A DNA stretch of 64,000 nt, taken from Paludibacter sp. Lineage in GTDB: Bacteria; Bacteroidota; Bacteroidia; Bacteroidales; Paludibacteraceae. The stretch lies in assembly GCA_028690665.1 (NCBI GenBank), contig JAQVAV010000012.1, positions 1 to 64,000 of the forward strand, read 5' to 3'. This document shows positions 1 through 8,822 of the stretch, one piece after another (the first letter of the stretch is position 1; every line of letters begins with the position of its first letter). The notes beneath the pieces were generated by a model. It was not told the origin of the DNA, ran no database searches, and saw only the letters and a program-made list of their open reading frames with translations. Made by a program: the position numbers and the translations under genes.

Positions 1-494
1 GATTTTTAATCTTGTCGTATTGCATTATTCATATCAGTTAAAAATATGAATAGTCAACGAAAAATACAAATAAATATTGTTGATAAACAATCATATAACA
101 AATTAATTCAAATAATCTCTATTATTTACAAACAAATTTTGAATTCATTTTTCCAAGGTTGCAACTTTAATATAAATTTTATTATACGAATAACCTATTT
201 GTAAAAAATCATATAAAAACATTTATTAGGATTAAGAATGGCACTTAATTTACGATTTGTACAACTAAAATTTATCTTTTGGAACAACATTTTTTCTTGT
301 TACAACTATTTTTGTACAGTTACTTCTATAAAATTAGAAGTAGCTGACTATAAAAAATTTATGCGAGAACCAAAAACTATGATACGGACTATGAATGGCC
401 CAGAAAATGGCAAACATGTCGGATTACTATAAAAAATTAATCTGTTTTGAACGAAATTATTCTTGACGATTGCTTGATGTTTGTTTGCCATACT

Positions 495-524
495 AAGGCT
501 GCTTCTTCGGGAGTAGCCTTTTTT
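495..524 (+). terminator. rho-independent terminator
   Basis: AAGGCTGCT at 495-503 pairs with AGTAGCCTT at 512-520 (nine pairs including one G-U), the loop is TCTTCGGG, and a T run follows. There is no obvious protein gene directly upstream on the plus strand, so it may end a small RNA or a transcript that enters from outside the window. Confidence 0.8.
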
Positions 525-740
525 ATTGATCATACACCTCAAATAATTTTATAGTTAGTATAAAATTTTCAAAGTACAATCTTACTTATATCGATGGGCA
601 AAGAACTGTCTATGTTTTTAAATTTTTGGTTATCAATAACATTTTTTCAAGAATCTCCTGTCGACATGGTAAAGTCCGTGCAAACATATTCAATTGCAGT
701 AACAGATTTGAATTTACGAAACATATTTATTTCATAATAA

Positions 741-906
741 ATGAGGGTGTCCAAAAAGAGAATTTTGAACGCAAATTCCGTAAATTTTCACAAATAAAAC
801 AGATTAATAAATTTAATATATTATTGAAATAGAAATAATTATGATTTGTAAAAATTTGCGTTTATTTGCGAAATTTGTGTTCTTCTTTCTTTTGAGACAC
901 CCTCAT
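741..906. repeat. MITE-like element with inverted ends
   Basis: ATGAGGGTGTC at 741-751 is repeated in inverted orientation as GACACCCTCAT at 896-906. The similarity continues imperfectly inward into A-rich (left) and T-rich (right) sequence, over about 25 bp. The interior holds only AT-rich text with several TTTGCG/CGCAAA words and no transposase. Ends of the form GAGGNTGTCTCAAAA are common on Bacteroidota insertion sequences and their miniature derivatives. No clear target duplication is visible. The element lies just downstream of the leftward gene ending at 946. Confidence 0.5.
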
Positions 907-945
907 ATTTATATTCAAATAAAAGCTATTTAGTTCTGAAATAAG

Positions 946-2829
946 CTATTTTATAAATTTATAAGCTTTAACACCATTGATTTTTACAATATATATTCCG
1001 GGAATAAAAACACTGGTATCAATTAATTTTTCTTTCGAATTCATCAAACAAATGCCGGACATATTATAAATTTCAAGTTGATTTTGATCATCGTTGTAAA
1101 TAACATCTTTATTATAATAAACAGGCATTTTATTACTCAAATCATTCAAGGATGTTACATTATAATTATATTGTGCTGTGGGATCTAACAAATACTCGGC
1201 TGTATTTTTCAATATATTAATGGTGTTGCTATTAAAGTACGTATAATTGTCATTCTCAATACTTAAAGCTATCAATAAATATTTAGCAGCCAAATTATTC
1301 TGGATTTCATGAATCTGAATTCCGGTAGAATTAAATGTTGCGATAGTATGAGAAGTCATGTCTGCTAGGCCATCAACATCATTAGCATATTGAACCGCAT
1401 TAGTGTTCGTTGCAGGCAAGTTATCATAATAATTAAGAGTTGTACCATCAAAACTAACATTCTGGAAAATCGGATGATTTTGCAATAAAGTTTCAACATC
1501 GGCACTGCCAACACCTGCAGTAGAATTTCCCGGATTTACACTTGACCAGCTCCATCGTCCTGAGCTATAAAAGAAGGCTTTCAGGTTTAGTATTGGTTTT
1601 ACTCCAACCAACTGCTTTGCTGCCACTCCTGTTGCATTTGTTCCACTTACATTGGCATGCAATACCAGCATATCATAATTTGAATAAAAGTCAGCAATGT
1701 CCGAAGGGGTTGTTGATTCGGCTTTAATAAAAGTCACAAAATAGTTACTGAAAGCAGAAACCAAAAGATCATCATAGGATTCGGCGGCTCCGTTTAAAGA
1801 AAGAATTCCAATGTTCTTTTTGGTCGAAACAGAAGCCGTAACAGTATAAACTTTTGTACTGTTATCCTGAGCTGTAACAGTTATAGTCAATGAACTGTTA
1901 GCCCCAAAATCGTGGTTGCTTCCGGAAGTAAAATCGGCATTTGCAGTTTCCGAATTCAACGTAAACTCTACAGACCAATCAGCCAAAGGACCTTCAAAAC
2001 TGGGAAATTCGCAAGTGATTTCACCGGTTTCTTCATTAATAGTTGCTGTACGTCCATTTATGCTTAATGCTGTGATCGCTTTTTCGGTATCAGGAGTGGT
2101 TTTTACTGTAATATTTACATCATAGTTAGTTGACTCACTACCATCTGTAGCTGTATAAACGATTGTTCCAGTAGTAAAATTCTGGGCTCCAACGGGGCTA
2201 TAACTGGTAGCAGTACCTCCAATAGTAACTTCAGGAGTCACATTTGTAATATCTGTACCATAAGGCATTTCTTGTGTTATGGTCTTGTTCTCATCATTTA
2301 TTGCAGCAGAAATATTGTTTATCTTAAACAATGTAATTTTAGGATATTTCTCGGCATAATAAAAATTAAACAACGAAGTCCAAGCACTTTTACTGGTTAA
2401 ACCTTGCACTGAAATCTTAACATTAGATTCTTTATTGACAGCAACAACATAATCTTTACAAGCTCCTGTACCATTTAATTGAATATTAGCGCCATCATCA
2501 ATATTCACAACAAGTCCACGGCCTTCTGCTATATTGGCATTGATTACCATTGAATCACATTTTGCAAGATAAAAATCAATAATTCGTCCTGATTTAATAT
2601 CAAATGTTTTAGAAACGCCACTACACAAACCAGCCGTTCCGCTGCCACCAAAATTAGTAACTGAAATCCAACGTTCATCTTGGGCTTTTAAACGTTCTGT
2701 ACTCACATCGTCATATCCAAGAGTTATTGCACCAGAGACTGCTGTAAGGTCAAAATAAATTTCTGCTTTAGAAACAAAACTTAACAGGGATAAAAACAAA
2801 ACCATCCCCAAAGAGGTAATTTTTCTCAT
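946..2829 (-). CDS. secreted T9SS protein with cadherin-like/Ig modules and a GATase-like domain
   Basis: A 627-residue exported protein of unknown function. Residues 1-22 form a signal peptide (MRKITSLGMVLFLSLLSFVSKA). After an N-terminal region of about 150 residues come two or three beta-sandwich repeats with the pattern ITxLSINGRTATINEETGEITCEFP, typical of cadherin-like or Ig-like modules in Bacteroidota surface proteins. Residues around 345-550 begin with a strand IGILSLNGAAESYDDLL and contain DMLVLHAN, a layout that resembles the ThuA/glutamine-amidotransferase-like flavodoxin fold. The last 70 residues end in LIDTSVFIPGIYIVKINGVKAYKFIK, a type A T9SS sorting domain. No catalytic triad could be assigned, so no enzymatic role is claimed. 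It is separated from the next gene by its own promoter. Confidence 0.7.
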   Translation of the reverse strand: MRKITSLGMVLFLSLLSFVSKAEIYFDLTAVSGAITLGYDDVSTERLKAQDERWISVTNFGGSGTAGLCSGVSKTFDIKSGRIIDFYLAKCDSMVINANIAEGRGLVVNIDDGANIQLNGTGACKDYVVAVNKESNVKISVQGLTSKSAWTSLFNFYYAEKYPKITLFKINNISAAINDENKTITQEMPYGTDITNVTPEVTIGGTATSYSPVGAQNFTTGTIVYTATDGSESTNYDVNITVKTTPDTEKAITALSINGRTATINEETGEITCEFPSFEGPLADWSVEFTLNSETANADFTSGSNHDFGANSSLTITVTAQDNSTKVYTVTASVSTKKNIGILSLNGAAESYDDLLVSAFSNYFVTFIKAESTTPSDIADFYSNYDMLVLHANVSGTNATGVAAKQLVGVKPILNLKAFFYSSGRWSWSSVNPGNSTAGVGSADVETLLQNHPIFQNVSFDGTTLNYYDNLPATNTNAVQYANDVDGLADMTSHTIATFNSTGIQIHEIQNNLAAKYLLIALSIENDNYTYFNSNTINILKNTAEYLLDPTAQYNYNVTSLNDLSNKMPVYYNKDVIYNDDQNQLEIYNMSGICLMNSKEKLIDTSVFIPGIYIVKINGVKAYKFIK

Positions 2830-2893
2830 GTGATCTAAATTTTAGTTGATTAGAGAATATGGTTAATTAGTTGATTATTAAAATCATTCTTGA

Positions 2894-2901
2894 CAAAAGT
2901 A
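2894..2901 (-). promoter_or_regulatory. -7 box of leftward T9SS gene
   Basis: CAAAAGTA on the plus strand reads TACTTTTG on the minus strand, a perfect match to the Bacteroidota -7 consensus TAnnTTTG, about 65 bases before the start codon at 2829. No clear -33 TTTG is seen. Confidence 0.5.
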
Positions 2902-3043
2902 TAAAGAATGATTATTCACTGCCCTTTCGATTTTGATTGTATTTGTTAGTTTTTTGATAAAAAACACACTGCTTAACTTTACATGATTTTAAATATCGGG
3001 TATAACCACGCTATATTTTATGTTTACACATTGGACTTTTAAA

Positions 3044-3075
3044 TTTGTATCTGCGTAAATTTTTATATTACTTTG
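3044..3075 (+). promoter_or_regulatory. promoter of terC-like gene
   Basis: TTTG at 3044-3047 (-33 type) and TTACTTTG at 3068-3075 (one mismatch to TAnnTTTG) are 20 bp apart, the normal spacing for Bacteroidota promoters. Transcription would begin near 3082, so the start codon at 3099 is usable whereas the upstream in-frame codon at 3045 is not. Confidence 0.55.
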
Positions 3076-3098
3076 CACGCAGATTCGAACGTTGCAAA

Positions 3099-4070
3099 AT
3101 GCAGATTAAGATAGAATTTTGGCTGATATTTATTCTGTTCGTAGCCACTTTACTTGGCCTTGATCTTTTTATGTTTCATAAAAAAGATAAGGCAATCTCG
3201 ATTAAAAGTGCTTTATGGTGGAGTCTTTTTTGGATTGGTCTCGCTGCCGTTTTTAATATTGGAATTTACTTTACAGCAGGTGCTATTTACGGAGAAGCTA
3301 TAGGACAACAAAAAGCTTTAGAATTTCTGACAGGATATCTTATTGAAGAATCACTAAGCGTAGATAATCTTTTCGTCTTTATTCTGATATTCGGTTTCTT
3401 TAAAATCGATCCTAAATTTCAGCACAAAATTCTTTTTTGGGGAGTTATCGGGGCTATTGTAATGCGCGCAATATTTATATTTGCCGGAGTTGCTCTTTTA
3501 AACCGCTTCGACTGGATCATGTATATTTTCGGAGCCATTCTCGTATATTCCGGAATTCATCTTTTGCTTGAGAAAAAGGACCAAGATGATTTCGATCCGG
3601 GTAAAAACATTGTTATCCGTTGGTTTAAAAAAATATTTCCGGTTACCGAAGATTTGACCAGTTCGTTTTTTATTCGCAAAAATCACATTATATACGCGAC
3701 TCCACTTTTCATTACACTGTTGCTGATAGAAGTTTCCGATTTGATTTTTGCGGTAGATTCAATTCCGGCTGTATTATCTGTTTCGAAAGATGTATTTATT
3801 GTATACACTTCCAATATATTTGCTATTCTGGGTTTGCGCTCGTTGTATTTTGCCCTTAACGGGATTGTTGACTACTTCCATTATTTGAGATATGCTTTGG
3901 CGGGCATCTTAACTTTTATCGGGCTAAAAATGGCTATAAATGAACTATCCATGGAACTTGGCTATACTTTCCACATCTCTAATATATTCTCTTTACTGAC
4001 TATTGTGACTCTTCTTATGGTTTCAGTTTTATTCTCAGTAATTTATAAATCACACCATAGTAAACAATAA
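3099..4070 (+). CDS. TerC/Alx family integral membrane protein
   Basis: A 323-residue polytopic membrane protein of the TerC family (Alx-like), a family linked to metal ion, especially manganese, efflux and tellurite resistance. Visible family features are about nine hydrophobic segments, the acidic motif EESLSVDNLFVFILIFGFF in an early segment, and the second acidic motif EVSDLIFAVDSIPAVL, which carries the conserved Asp and Glu residues thought to bind the metal. An in-frame codon at 3045 would add 18 residues, but it lies at the predicted promoter, so I take the ATG at 3099 (MQIKIEFWLIF). It is a single gene, divergent from the T9SS gene on the left. The specific ion cannot be told from sequence. 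Confidence 0.9.
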   Translation: MQIKIEFWLIFILFVATLLGLDLFMFHKKDKAISIKSALWWSLFWIGLAAVFNIGIYFTAGAIYGEAIGQQKALEFLTGYLIEESLSVDNLFVFILIFGFFKIDPKFQHKILFWGVIGAIVMRAIFIFAGVALLNRFDWIMYIFGAILVYSGIHLLLEKKDQDDFDPGKNIVIRWFKKIFPVTEDLTSSFFIRKNHIIYATPLFITLLLIEVSDLIFAVDSIPAVLSVSKDVFIVYTSNIFAILGLRSLYFALNGIVDYFHYLRYALAGILTFIGLKMAINELSMELGYTFHISNIFSLLTIVTLLMVSVLFSVIYKSHHSKQ

Positions 4071-4223
4071 AATATGGCAGCAAATCATTAGCGATAATTA
4101 TGTCAACTTTTTCTTATTCATAAAACCAAAGTCATAAAAGTTTTAAATATCTGACTCTTCATAAAACAACATTAACTAAATATAAAAAGAAAAATAACAC
4201 TGGTCAAGTTTATATTTTTTATT

Positions 4224-4231
4224 TACATTTG
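4224..4231 (+). promoter_or_regulatory. -7 box of secreted protein gene
   Basis: TACATTTG is a perfect TAnnTTTG box, 23 bases before the ATG at 4255. The -33 element is not obvious. Confidence 0.45.
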
Positions 4232-4254
4232 CAAAGTTCCAAAGCTGTAAAGAA

Positions 4255-4983
4255 ATGAAAATCAAGATTATTTTTCTATTATCATTTTTTATTATAATCC
4301 ATGTTTCGGCACAAGAACATGACAGCCTCTACACTTCTCCGGTCCATGAGCAACGGATTATAAAATCAAGCTCATTTTCAACTTATAATGATTCCATTAC
4401 ATCCCAAAATGTATCCGACCTAAATCTGTTCATTCCAGATAATTCAATTTTGGATAAAAATAAATACAATGTGGTCAATTTTCGCATGCAACCAATACCT
4501 CACTACTACAACTATAATCAAAATATTTATACCAATTTCCGTCTGGATTCTGAAAGTTGGCTATCAACTGCACGTATCAACGAAAATTATATTGGTTTAG
4601 GAGGCATGTCGTCAGCAGAAATTCAATATAACCATTATCTGAACGACCGAATTACTATGAGTAGCGGCCTTACATTTTCAAAATATAATGTTTACAACAA
4701 CTTTTACAATGATATCAACGTCAATTCCAACCTTCGTTTCGAACTTTCAGACCGTTTTTATTTTAATATGTTCGGTAGTTATTCTCCTGTCCTAAACGGA
4801 AAGAATGATCTGTTGAAATCGCTGAATTCGCCCCTCTATCCTAATACCAATTTTGGAGGAGCTTTTGAATTTAAAGTCACGGATAAATGGGGAATTATGA
4901 CCGGAGCTAAACGAGAATATGATGTTTTTCGCCGTAAATGGGTAACTGAACCATTTATTATGCCTGTATTCTATTCAAAATAA
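4255..4983 (+). CDS. secreted beta-rich (probable outer-membrane) hypothetical protein
   Basis: A 242-residue protein with a clear signal peptide (about residues 1-19, ending HVSAQ). The mature part consists of alternating aromatic and polar strands such as QIQYNHYLND-type stretches, ITMSSGLTFSKYNVYNNF and RFYFNMFGSYSPVL, as in small outer-membrane beta-barrel or periplasmic beta-sheet proteins common in Bacteroidota. No named family is recognised with confidence and no function is offered. It is monocistronic, with its own promoter and a terminator shared with the convergent PUL operon. Confidence 0.75.
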   Translation: MKIKIIFLLSFFIIIHVSAQEHDSLYTSPVHEQRIIKSSSFSTYNDSITSQNVSDLNLFIPDNSILDKNKYNVVNFRMQPIPHYYNYNQNIYTNFRLDSESWLSTARINENYIGLGGMSSAEIQYNHYLNDRITMSSGLTFSKYNVYNNFYNDINVNSNLRFELSDRFYFNMFGSYSPVLNGKNDLLKSLNSPLYPNTNFGGAFEFKVTDKWGIMTGAKREYDVFRRKWVTEPFIMPVFYSK

Positions 4984-5048
4984 AAAGTGCTAAACATTTT
5001 GCATCCGATTTTAAGAAGAGCAGAAAGCATTATATTCTTTTTGTAAAA

Positions 5049-5090
5049 ATTCCTCAAAAACTAATAGAAATTAGCTTCTGAGGAATTTTT
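5049..5090. terminator. bidirectional terminator
   Basis: ATTCCTCA at 5049-5056 pairs with TGAGGAAT at 5079-5086, with an inner CTAAT/ATTAG stem. T runs are found on both sides (plus: ATTTTT; minus: ATTTTTAC). It separates the rightward gene at 4255-4983 from the end of the leftward susC-unit at 5111. Confidence 0.8.
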
Positions 5091-5110
5091 AATGATTAAC
5101 AACAAAATAT

Positions 5111-6331
5111 CTATTTTTTAGAAAATATATGCGATTCGGATTTACCATCTGCGGTTACAATACTAGCTATATAATTTCCGGAGGAAAGTTCTGATATATT
5201 GAGTTCAGAGGTGTTTCTGGCCACAAGCAATTGTACTCCCTGCATGCTATAAATACGAATAAAAGCCGGCACATAACCTCCGGAGACTTTCAGATAATCT
5301 GTGGCCGGCACTGGATATAGCGAAAAGTTGCTTTCATCTTTCGCTGTTTTCACACTGCTTTCTAACAGGCCATTAAATTCCTCGGAATCATCCCCTTTCT
5401 GATACACCCGGACAAAATCAACGTACATATTGGCCGTATAGTTATTATTCGAATTTAACGCAGTAACTTTTCCTATTTCCCATATCTGGGTAAAATTTCC
5501 TCCGATCGCCAGGTTTAGTATAACAAAAAACTGCTTATGAAAATAATGAGCCGCTTCGCCCTCCACATCTACACCATTTATAGCCATTTGCATATAAGGA
5601 GAATTGTTCGGATATTTATCCAAGTCAAGATACATTTTGACGTATTCATCATCCCAAATAAGGGTAAATAAATGAAAATCATCCTGCAAGCTATAAGCGG
5701 CATTACGAGCTTGTCCCCAATTAGGGTACGCTCCATTATTCCAGCTTTCTCCCCAATGGCACCAACCACTGAAATAACGCTCCTGCATACTATTGTTAAA
5801 CGCAGAAGAATTTCCCATTTCAACGATATCTATTTCTCCACATTTAGGCCAGCTATAAGTTGCTATATCAGTTCCAAGCATCCAAAATGCCGGCCAAAGG
5901 CCATTAGCAGTTTTAGGGAATTTAATGCGAGCTTCGACTTTTCCATGTTTGAATGACATTTTGTTTTGAGAAGTAAGGCGTCCTGATGTACATGTTTTCC
6001 CAAGATAATTTTGTTTTTTAGCCGTAATAATCAGGCAACCCAAGCCGGATTGAGGCTCTACTCCAACCCGAATATTTTGACGGGTATAATATTGCAGCTC
6101 ACTATTACCACCCCCATCTCCATTCACTTCAACAGTCCAACGATTTGTTTCATCCAAGGTACTGTCATTAAAATTATCCTCCCAAACTATTTTATATCCA
6201 TTAGTTTCCCCTGATCCTGACATCTCCGAAATAGTATTTTCATTTTCAGCAATATTTAAATCACTTACTTCATAAAAAGCAAATAAATTGAACGAGAAAA
6301 ATAGTGCACAAAAAAATAATATCTTTTTCAT
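5111..6331 (-). CDS. GH16 endo-beta-1,3-glucanase (laminarinase) with T9SS sorting domain
   Basis: A 406-residue secreted GH16 enzyme predicted to cut internal beta-1,3-glucosidic bonds. A signal peptide of about 18 residues is followed by the GH16 domain (about 45-315). The catalytic signature is EIDIVE, with nucleophile E166, D168 and acid/base E171; WPAFWMLG just before it is typical of laminarinase-type GH16. Residues 335-406 (FSLYPVPATDYLKVSGG to the C-terminus) form a type A T9SS sorting domain, so the enzyme is exported through the outer membrane. It is the last gene of the unit starting at susC. The catalytic domain closely resembles the GH16 at 19611-20507, which lacks the sorting domain. 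Confidence 0.92.
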   Translation of the reverse strand: MKKILFFCALFFSFNLFAFYEVSDLNIAENENTISEMSGSGETNGYKIVWEDNFNDSTLDETNRWTVEVNGDGGGNSELQYYTRQNIRVGVEPQSGLGCLIITAKKQNYLGKTCTSGRLTSQNKMSFKHGKVEARIKFPKTANGLWPAFWMLGTDIATYSWPKCGEIDIVEMGNSSAFNNSMQERYFSGWCHWGESWNNGAYPNWGQARNAAYSLQDDFHLFTLIWDDEYVKMYLDLDKYPNNSPYMQMAINGVDVEGEAAHYFHKQFFVILNLAIGGNFTQIWEIGKVTALNSNNNYTANMYVDFVRVYQKGDDSEEFNGLLESSVKTAKDESNFSLYPVPATDYLKVSGGYVPAFIRIYSMQGVQLLVARNTSELNISELSSGNYIASIVTADGKSESHIFSKK

Positions 6332-6364
6332 AAAATAATATCTTTTAATTGAATATTAGAATTT

Positions 6365-7672
6365 TTATTTAATGTTTATGGAAAACCAATTGATAATAGT
6401 ATTTCCACTCGTAACTTCATATCTAATCGTATGTTTTCCAAAAGATAAACTATACGATAGGCTCTTGTAGGTCATCCAAGTGTCAGATTCTGGAACTGTT
6501 ATAAAATCAACAATATTACTATCAAGATATATTGTAATATCTGTATCTAAAAGAGAATAATTACGTATTTGCAAATAATAATCACCTTTCCTTGCTAATT
6601 CAACTTGGTATTCAACCCATTTATTTTCAGTAAAATCATAAATATCGAGCTCCCCATCAGCATCGGTTGTCGGTCGAAAATGAACAGAATTTGAGAATCC
6701 AGCATTGTCAATAGATTCAGTTAAATTACAATTGGTAAAATGTTCAGCTTGTATGCTGTCGCCAGCCAAAGCATATACACTTTTATCAAAGGAAGACATA
6801 TTAACATAAACTTTTCCACAATCGGTAAGATTTATGGGGACCTCTTTATTTAACAAATACATATATGGAAAAGAATTAACATAATTTCCTCCTTTAGGAA
6901 TAAACCATGCATAACGTTGGATATCCGGATCAAGCTCCAGATAAGAAACAGCGTCACTCATGAATTTCATTTGCATCTCGGAGGATGATATAAATTGTTC
7001 ATAAGCACAAAATTCTGTGACCCAAATTGGTTTATTATACTTTTTAAATCTCTCAACATAAGATTTAAGTGCACTGGCATTGCCCATATAGCAATGAATC
7101 GCTATTGCACTTATATCATCTGGATTAATAAGAGTAAAAAATTCATCTAACCATACAATAGGATCACCATAATTTTCCAGGGTACCATAATTCATCGCAG
7201 GCGAAACTATTTTCATATTTAATTCTTTGGCCAACCCCAATAGTTTAGGCCATTTTTCTGCAGCCTGAATTGGCGTCATATTGGCTTGATCTTTAAGATT
7301 TGGTTCATTATAAGCCAATAGGTAATCGCATTCAGGATGTGCTGTTTTATACCTTCTTAATGCATTTGCATTAACATCATTCCATGCCATTGGGAAAAAA
7401 GTAAAGTCATAAAATTCTGCAGAGTGATCAATCCCATCAGTTAGGCTAGATCCCCAATTGTAAAACCACGTCACTCCAGGAGACAACAGCTTCATTTCTT
7501 CATCAGTATATCCTTGAAAACTGTAAGATACACCTCGTTTTATACTTTTCGACTGCGTTCGGTTTGCATTCGATAGTTTGTAGCTTGGTTCATATGTACT
7601 ACACGAGAAAAGAAAAGAAAGAAAAGAAAGAAAAGAAAAGAGAAAAACTATTTTTATTTTAATATTAATCAT
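6365..7672 (-). CDS. GH128 beta-1,3-glucanase lipoprotein with CBM6-like domain
   Basis: A 435-residue lipoprotein with lipobox LFSC (Cys24). Residues about 45-300 match the GH128/Asl1 family: YNWGSS near 71, LLAYNEPN with the proposed acid/base E123, and IWVTEFC with the proposed nucleophile E220. GH128 enzymes act on beta-1,3-glucans. Residues about 305-435 (DSIQAEHFTNCN, HFRPTTDADGELDIYDF, WVEYQVELARKGDYYLQIRNYS) look like a CBM6-type glycan-binding module. It sits between two GH16 genes, 26-33 bp apart, in the susC unit. An oddity is the purine-rich AAAGA-type tract at 7605-7646, which encodes part of the signal peptide and could slip in replication. Family assignment is from motifs only. 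Confidence 0.85.
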   Translation of the reverse strand: MINIKIKIVFLFSFLSFLSFLFSCSTYEPSYKLSNANRTQSKSIKRGVSYSFQGYTDEEMKLLSPGVTWFYNWGSSLTDGIDHSAEFYDFTFFPMAWNDVNANALRRYKTAHPECDYLLAYNEPNLKDQANMTPIQAAEKWPKLLGLAKELNMKIVSPAMNYGTLENYGDPIVWLDEFFTLINPDDISAIAIHCYMGNASALKSYVERFKKYNKPIWVTEFCAYEQFISSSEMQMKFMSDAVSYLELDPDIQRYAWFIPKGGNYVNSFPYMYLLNKEVPINLTDCGKVYVNMSSFDKSVYALAGDSIQAEHFTNCNLTESIDNAGFSNSVHFRPTTDADGELDIYDFTENKWVEYQVELARKGDYYLQIRNYSLLDTDITIYLDSNIVDFITVPESDTWMTYKSLSYSLSFGKHTIRYEVTSGNTIINWFSINIK

Positions 7673-7698
7673 ACTATATAATTTCTTTAAAGAAAATT

Positions 7699-8757
7699 TT
7701 ATTCCCTTTGATAAAATTTAATCCAGTCAATTCTCATTTCTACAGAATCATCAAAAATATCATCGTCTATTGTCCCTCCCCAGCTGCCACCCAAAGCTAA
7801 ATTTAAGATAATATAAAAATTCTTATCAAAAGGCCAATCTTCCCATGTTGCATTTTCAGGTTCCACTTTAAATCCAGTTTGCACGCTGTCAACATAAAAA
7901 ACAAAAGCATCACGTCCATTCAAATAGTCATTCTCCCATTCCAATGTATAAGTATGAAAATTGCCCTCTACTCCATCTTTGGACGTTCTCATACTCCAAT
8001 TTGTTCCAGTATTAGTATTGTTATTTTTTGTATGATATGCATGAGATATCATTTTGGGATCAGAGCCGACATGTTCCATAATGTCAATTTCTCCACTTCT
8101 TGGCCATCCACCATAAACATCATCGTTTGGCATCAACCAAAATGCAGGCCACGTACCATTGCCTGAAGGAAGGCTTATACGAGCTTCAATCTTTCCATAG
8201 GTAAACTTTATTTTGTTTTTGGTATTGATACGGGCAGAAGTATAGTTATATATTATTCCAGTAATTGAAGATGTGTAATCTTCTTTTTTCGCTTTTAATA
8301 TTAACTGACCATCTTCTAAACTAATATTAGTTCCATCGGTATAGTACTGTTGTTCTCCATTACCACCACCACCGCCTTTTTCGTTAGTCCAATATTCTGT
8401 ACTTAGTACATTTCCATCAAAATTATCTTCCCAGATCAGTTGGTACTGGGGAATCCGTACTGTGACTTTGCATACAACAGAAATTCCATCAACTGAAGCT
8501 GTGATTATCGTTACACCCTCTTTTTTAGATGTTACTATTCCCATAAACACGGTAGCCACAGACTCATCACTTGAAGTCCAGACGACTACACTATCCGAAG
8601 GTGGCGTTACTATCGCTTTTAATGTATATGTTCGCTCAGGTTTCATTGTTAGAACAGTATCATTCAACGTAATTGTAGTTTGCATCCTGGGTTCTTGCTC
8701 AGGAGTACATCCCCAGAAAATCGCAGTTATCAGAATTAAAAAAAAATTTCTCGTCAT
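7699..8757 (-). CDS. Big2-GH16 beta-glucanase lipoprotein
   Basis: A 352-residue lipoprotein (lipobox FWGC, Cys17) with a bacterial Ig-like Big2 domain at about 28-102 (VVWTSSDESVATVFMGIVTS is typical) and a GH16 catalytic domain at about 105-352. The active-site signature EIDIME places nucleophile E223, D225 and acid/base E228. The QQYYTDGTN and WPAFWLMP motifs also fit laminarinase-like GH16. It is probably anchored at the cell surface and makes the first cuts for SusC/SusD uptake. It is more distant from the other two GH16 proteins here than they are from each other. Fourth-position gene in the susC unit. Confidence 0.92.
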   Translation of the reverse strand: MTRNFFLILITAIFWGCTPEQEPRMQTTITLNDTVLTMKPERTYTLKAIVTPPSDSVVVWTSSDESVATVFMGIVTSKKEGVTIITASVDGISVVCKVTVRIPQYQLIWEDNFDGNVLSTEYWTNEKGGGGGNGEQQYYTDGTNISLEDGQLILKAKKEDYTSSITGIIYNYTSARINTKNKIKFTYGKIEARISLPSGNGTWPAFWLMPNDDVYGGWPRSGEIDIMEHVGSDPKMISHAYHTKNNNTNTGTNWSMRTSKDGVEGNFHTYTLEWENDYLNGRDAFVFYVDSVQTGFKVEPENATWEDWPFDKNFYIILNLALGGSWGGTIDDDIFDDSVEMRIDWIKFYQRE

Positions 8758-8822
8758 ATAATATTTTTTTTATTTGTAGTCAAGCGGACAACCAAGCCCG
8801 CTTAACCTAATGAAGAAATGTA

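Larger units (their letters stand above)
1..945. other. gene-poor region
   Basis: No convincing protein gene is visible; the short open frames here have no signal peptide, domain or family resemblance. Seen directly: two small hairpins and a strong terminator around 283-524, which together could mark a small RNA, and a pair of inverted GAGGGTGTC ends at 743-904 that look like a miniature transposable element. The remainder is AT-rich sequence in which I see nothing definable. Confidence 0.6.

Noticed and set aside
238-432. 64-residue open frame
   Set aside because: No signal peptide or family; the stretch overlaps RNA-like hairpins and lacks a convincing promoter.
626-832. 68-residue open frame
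   Set aside because: Runs into the MITE-like inverted repeat and has random AT-rich composition.
3080-3095. GATTCGAACG, resembling the T arm of a tRNA
   Set aside because: No cloverleaf can be formed around it, and it sits in the leader of the TerC-like gene.
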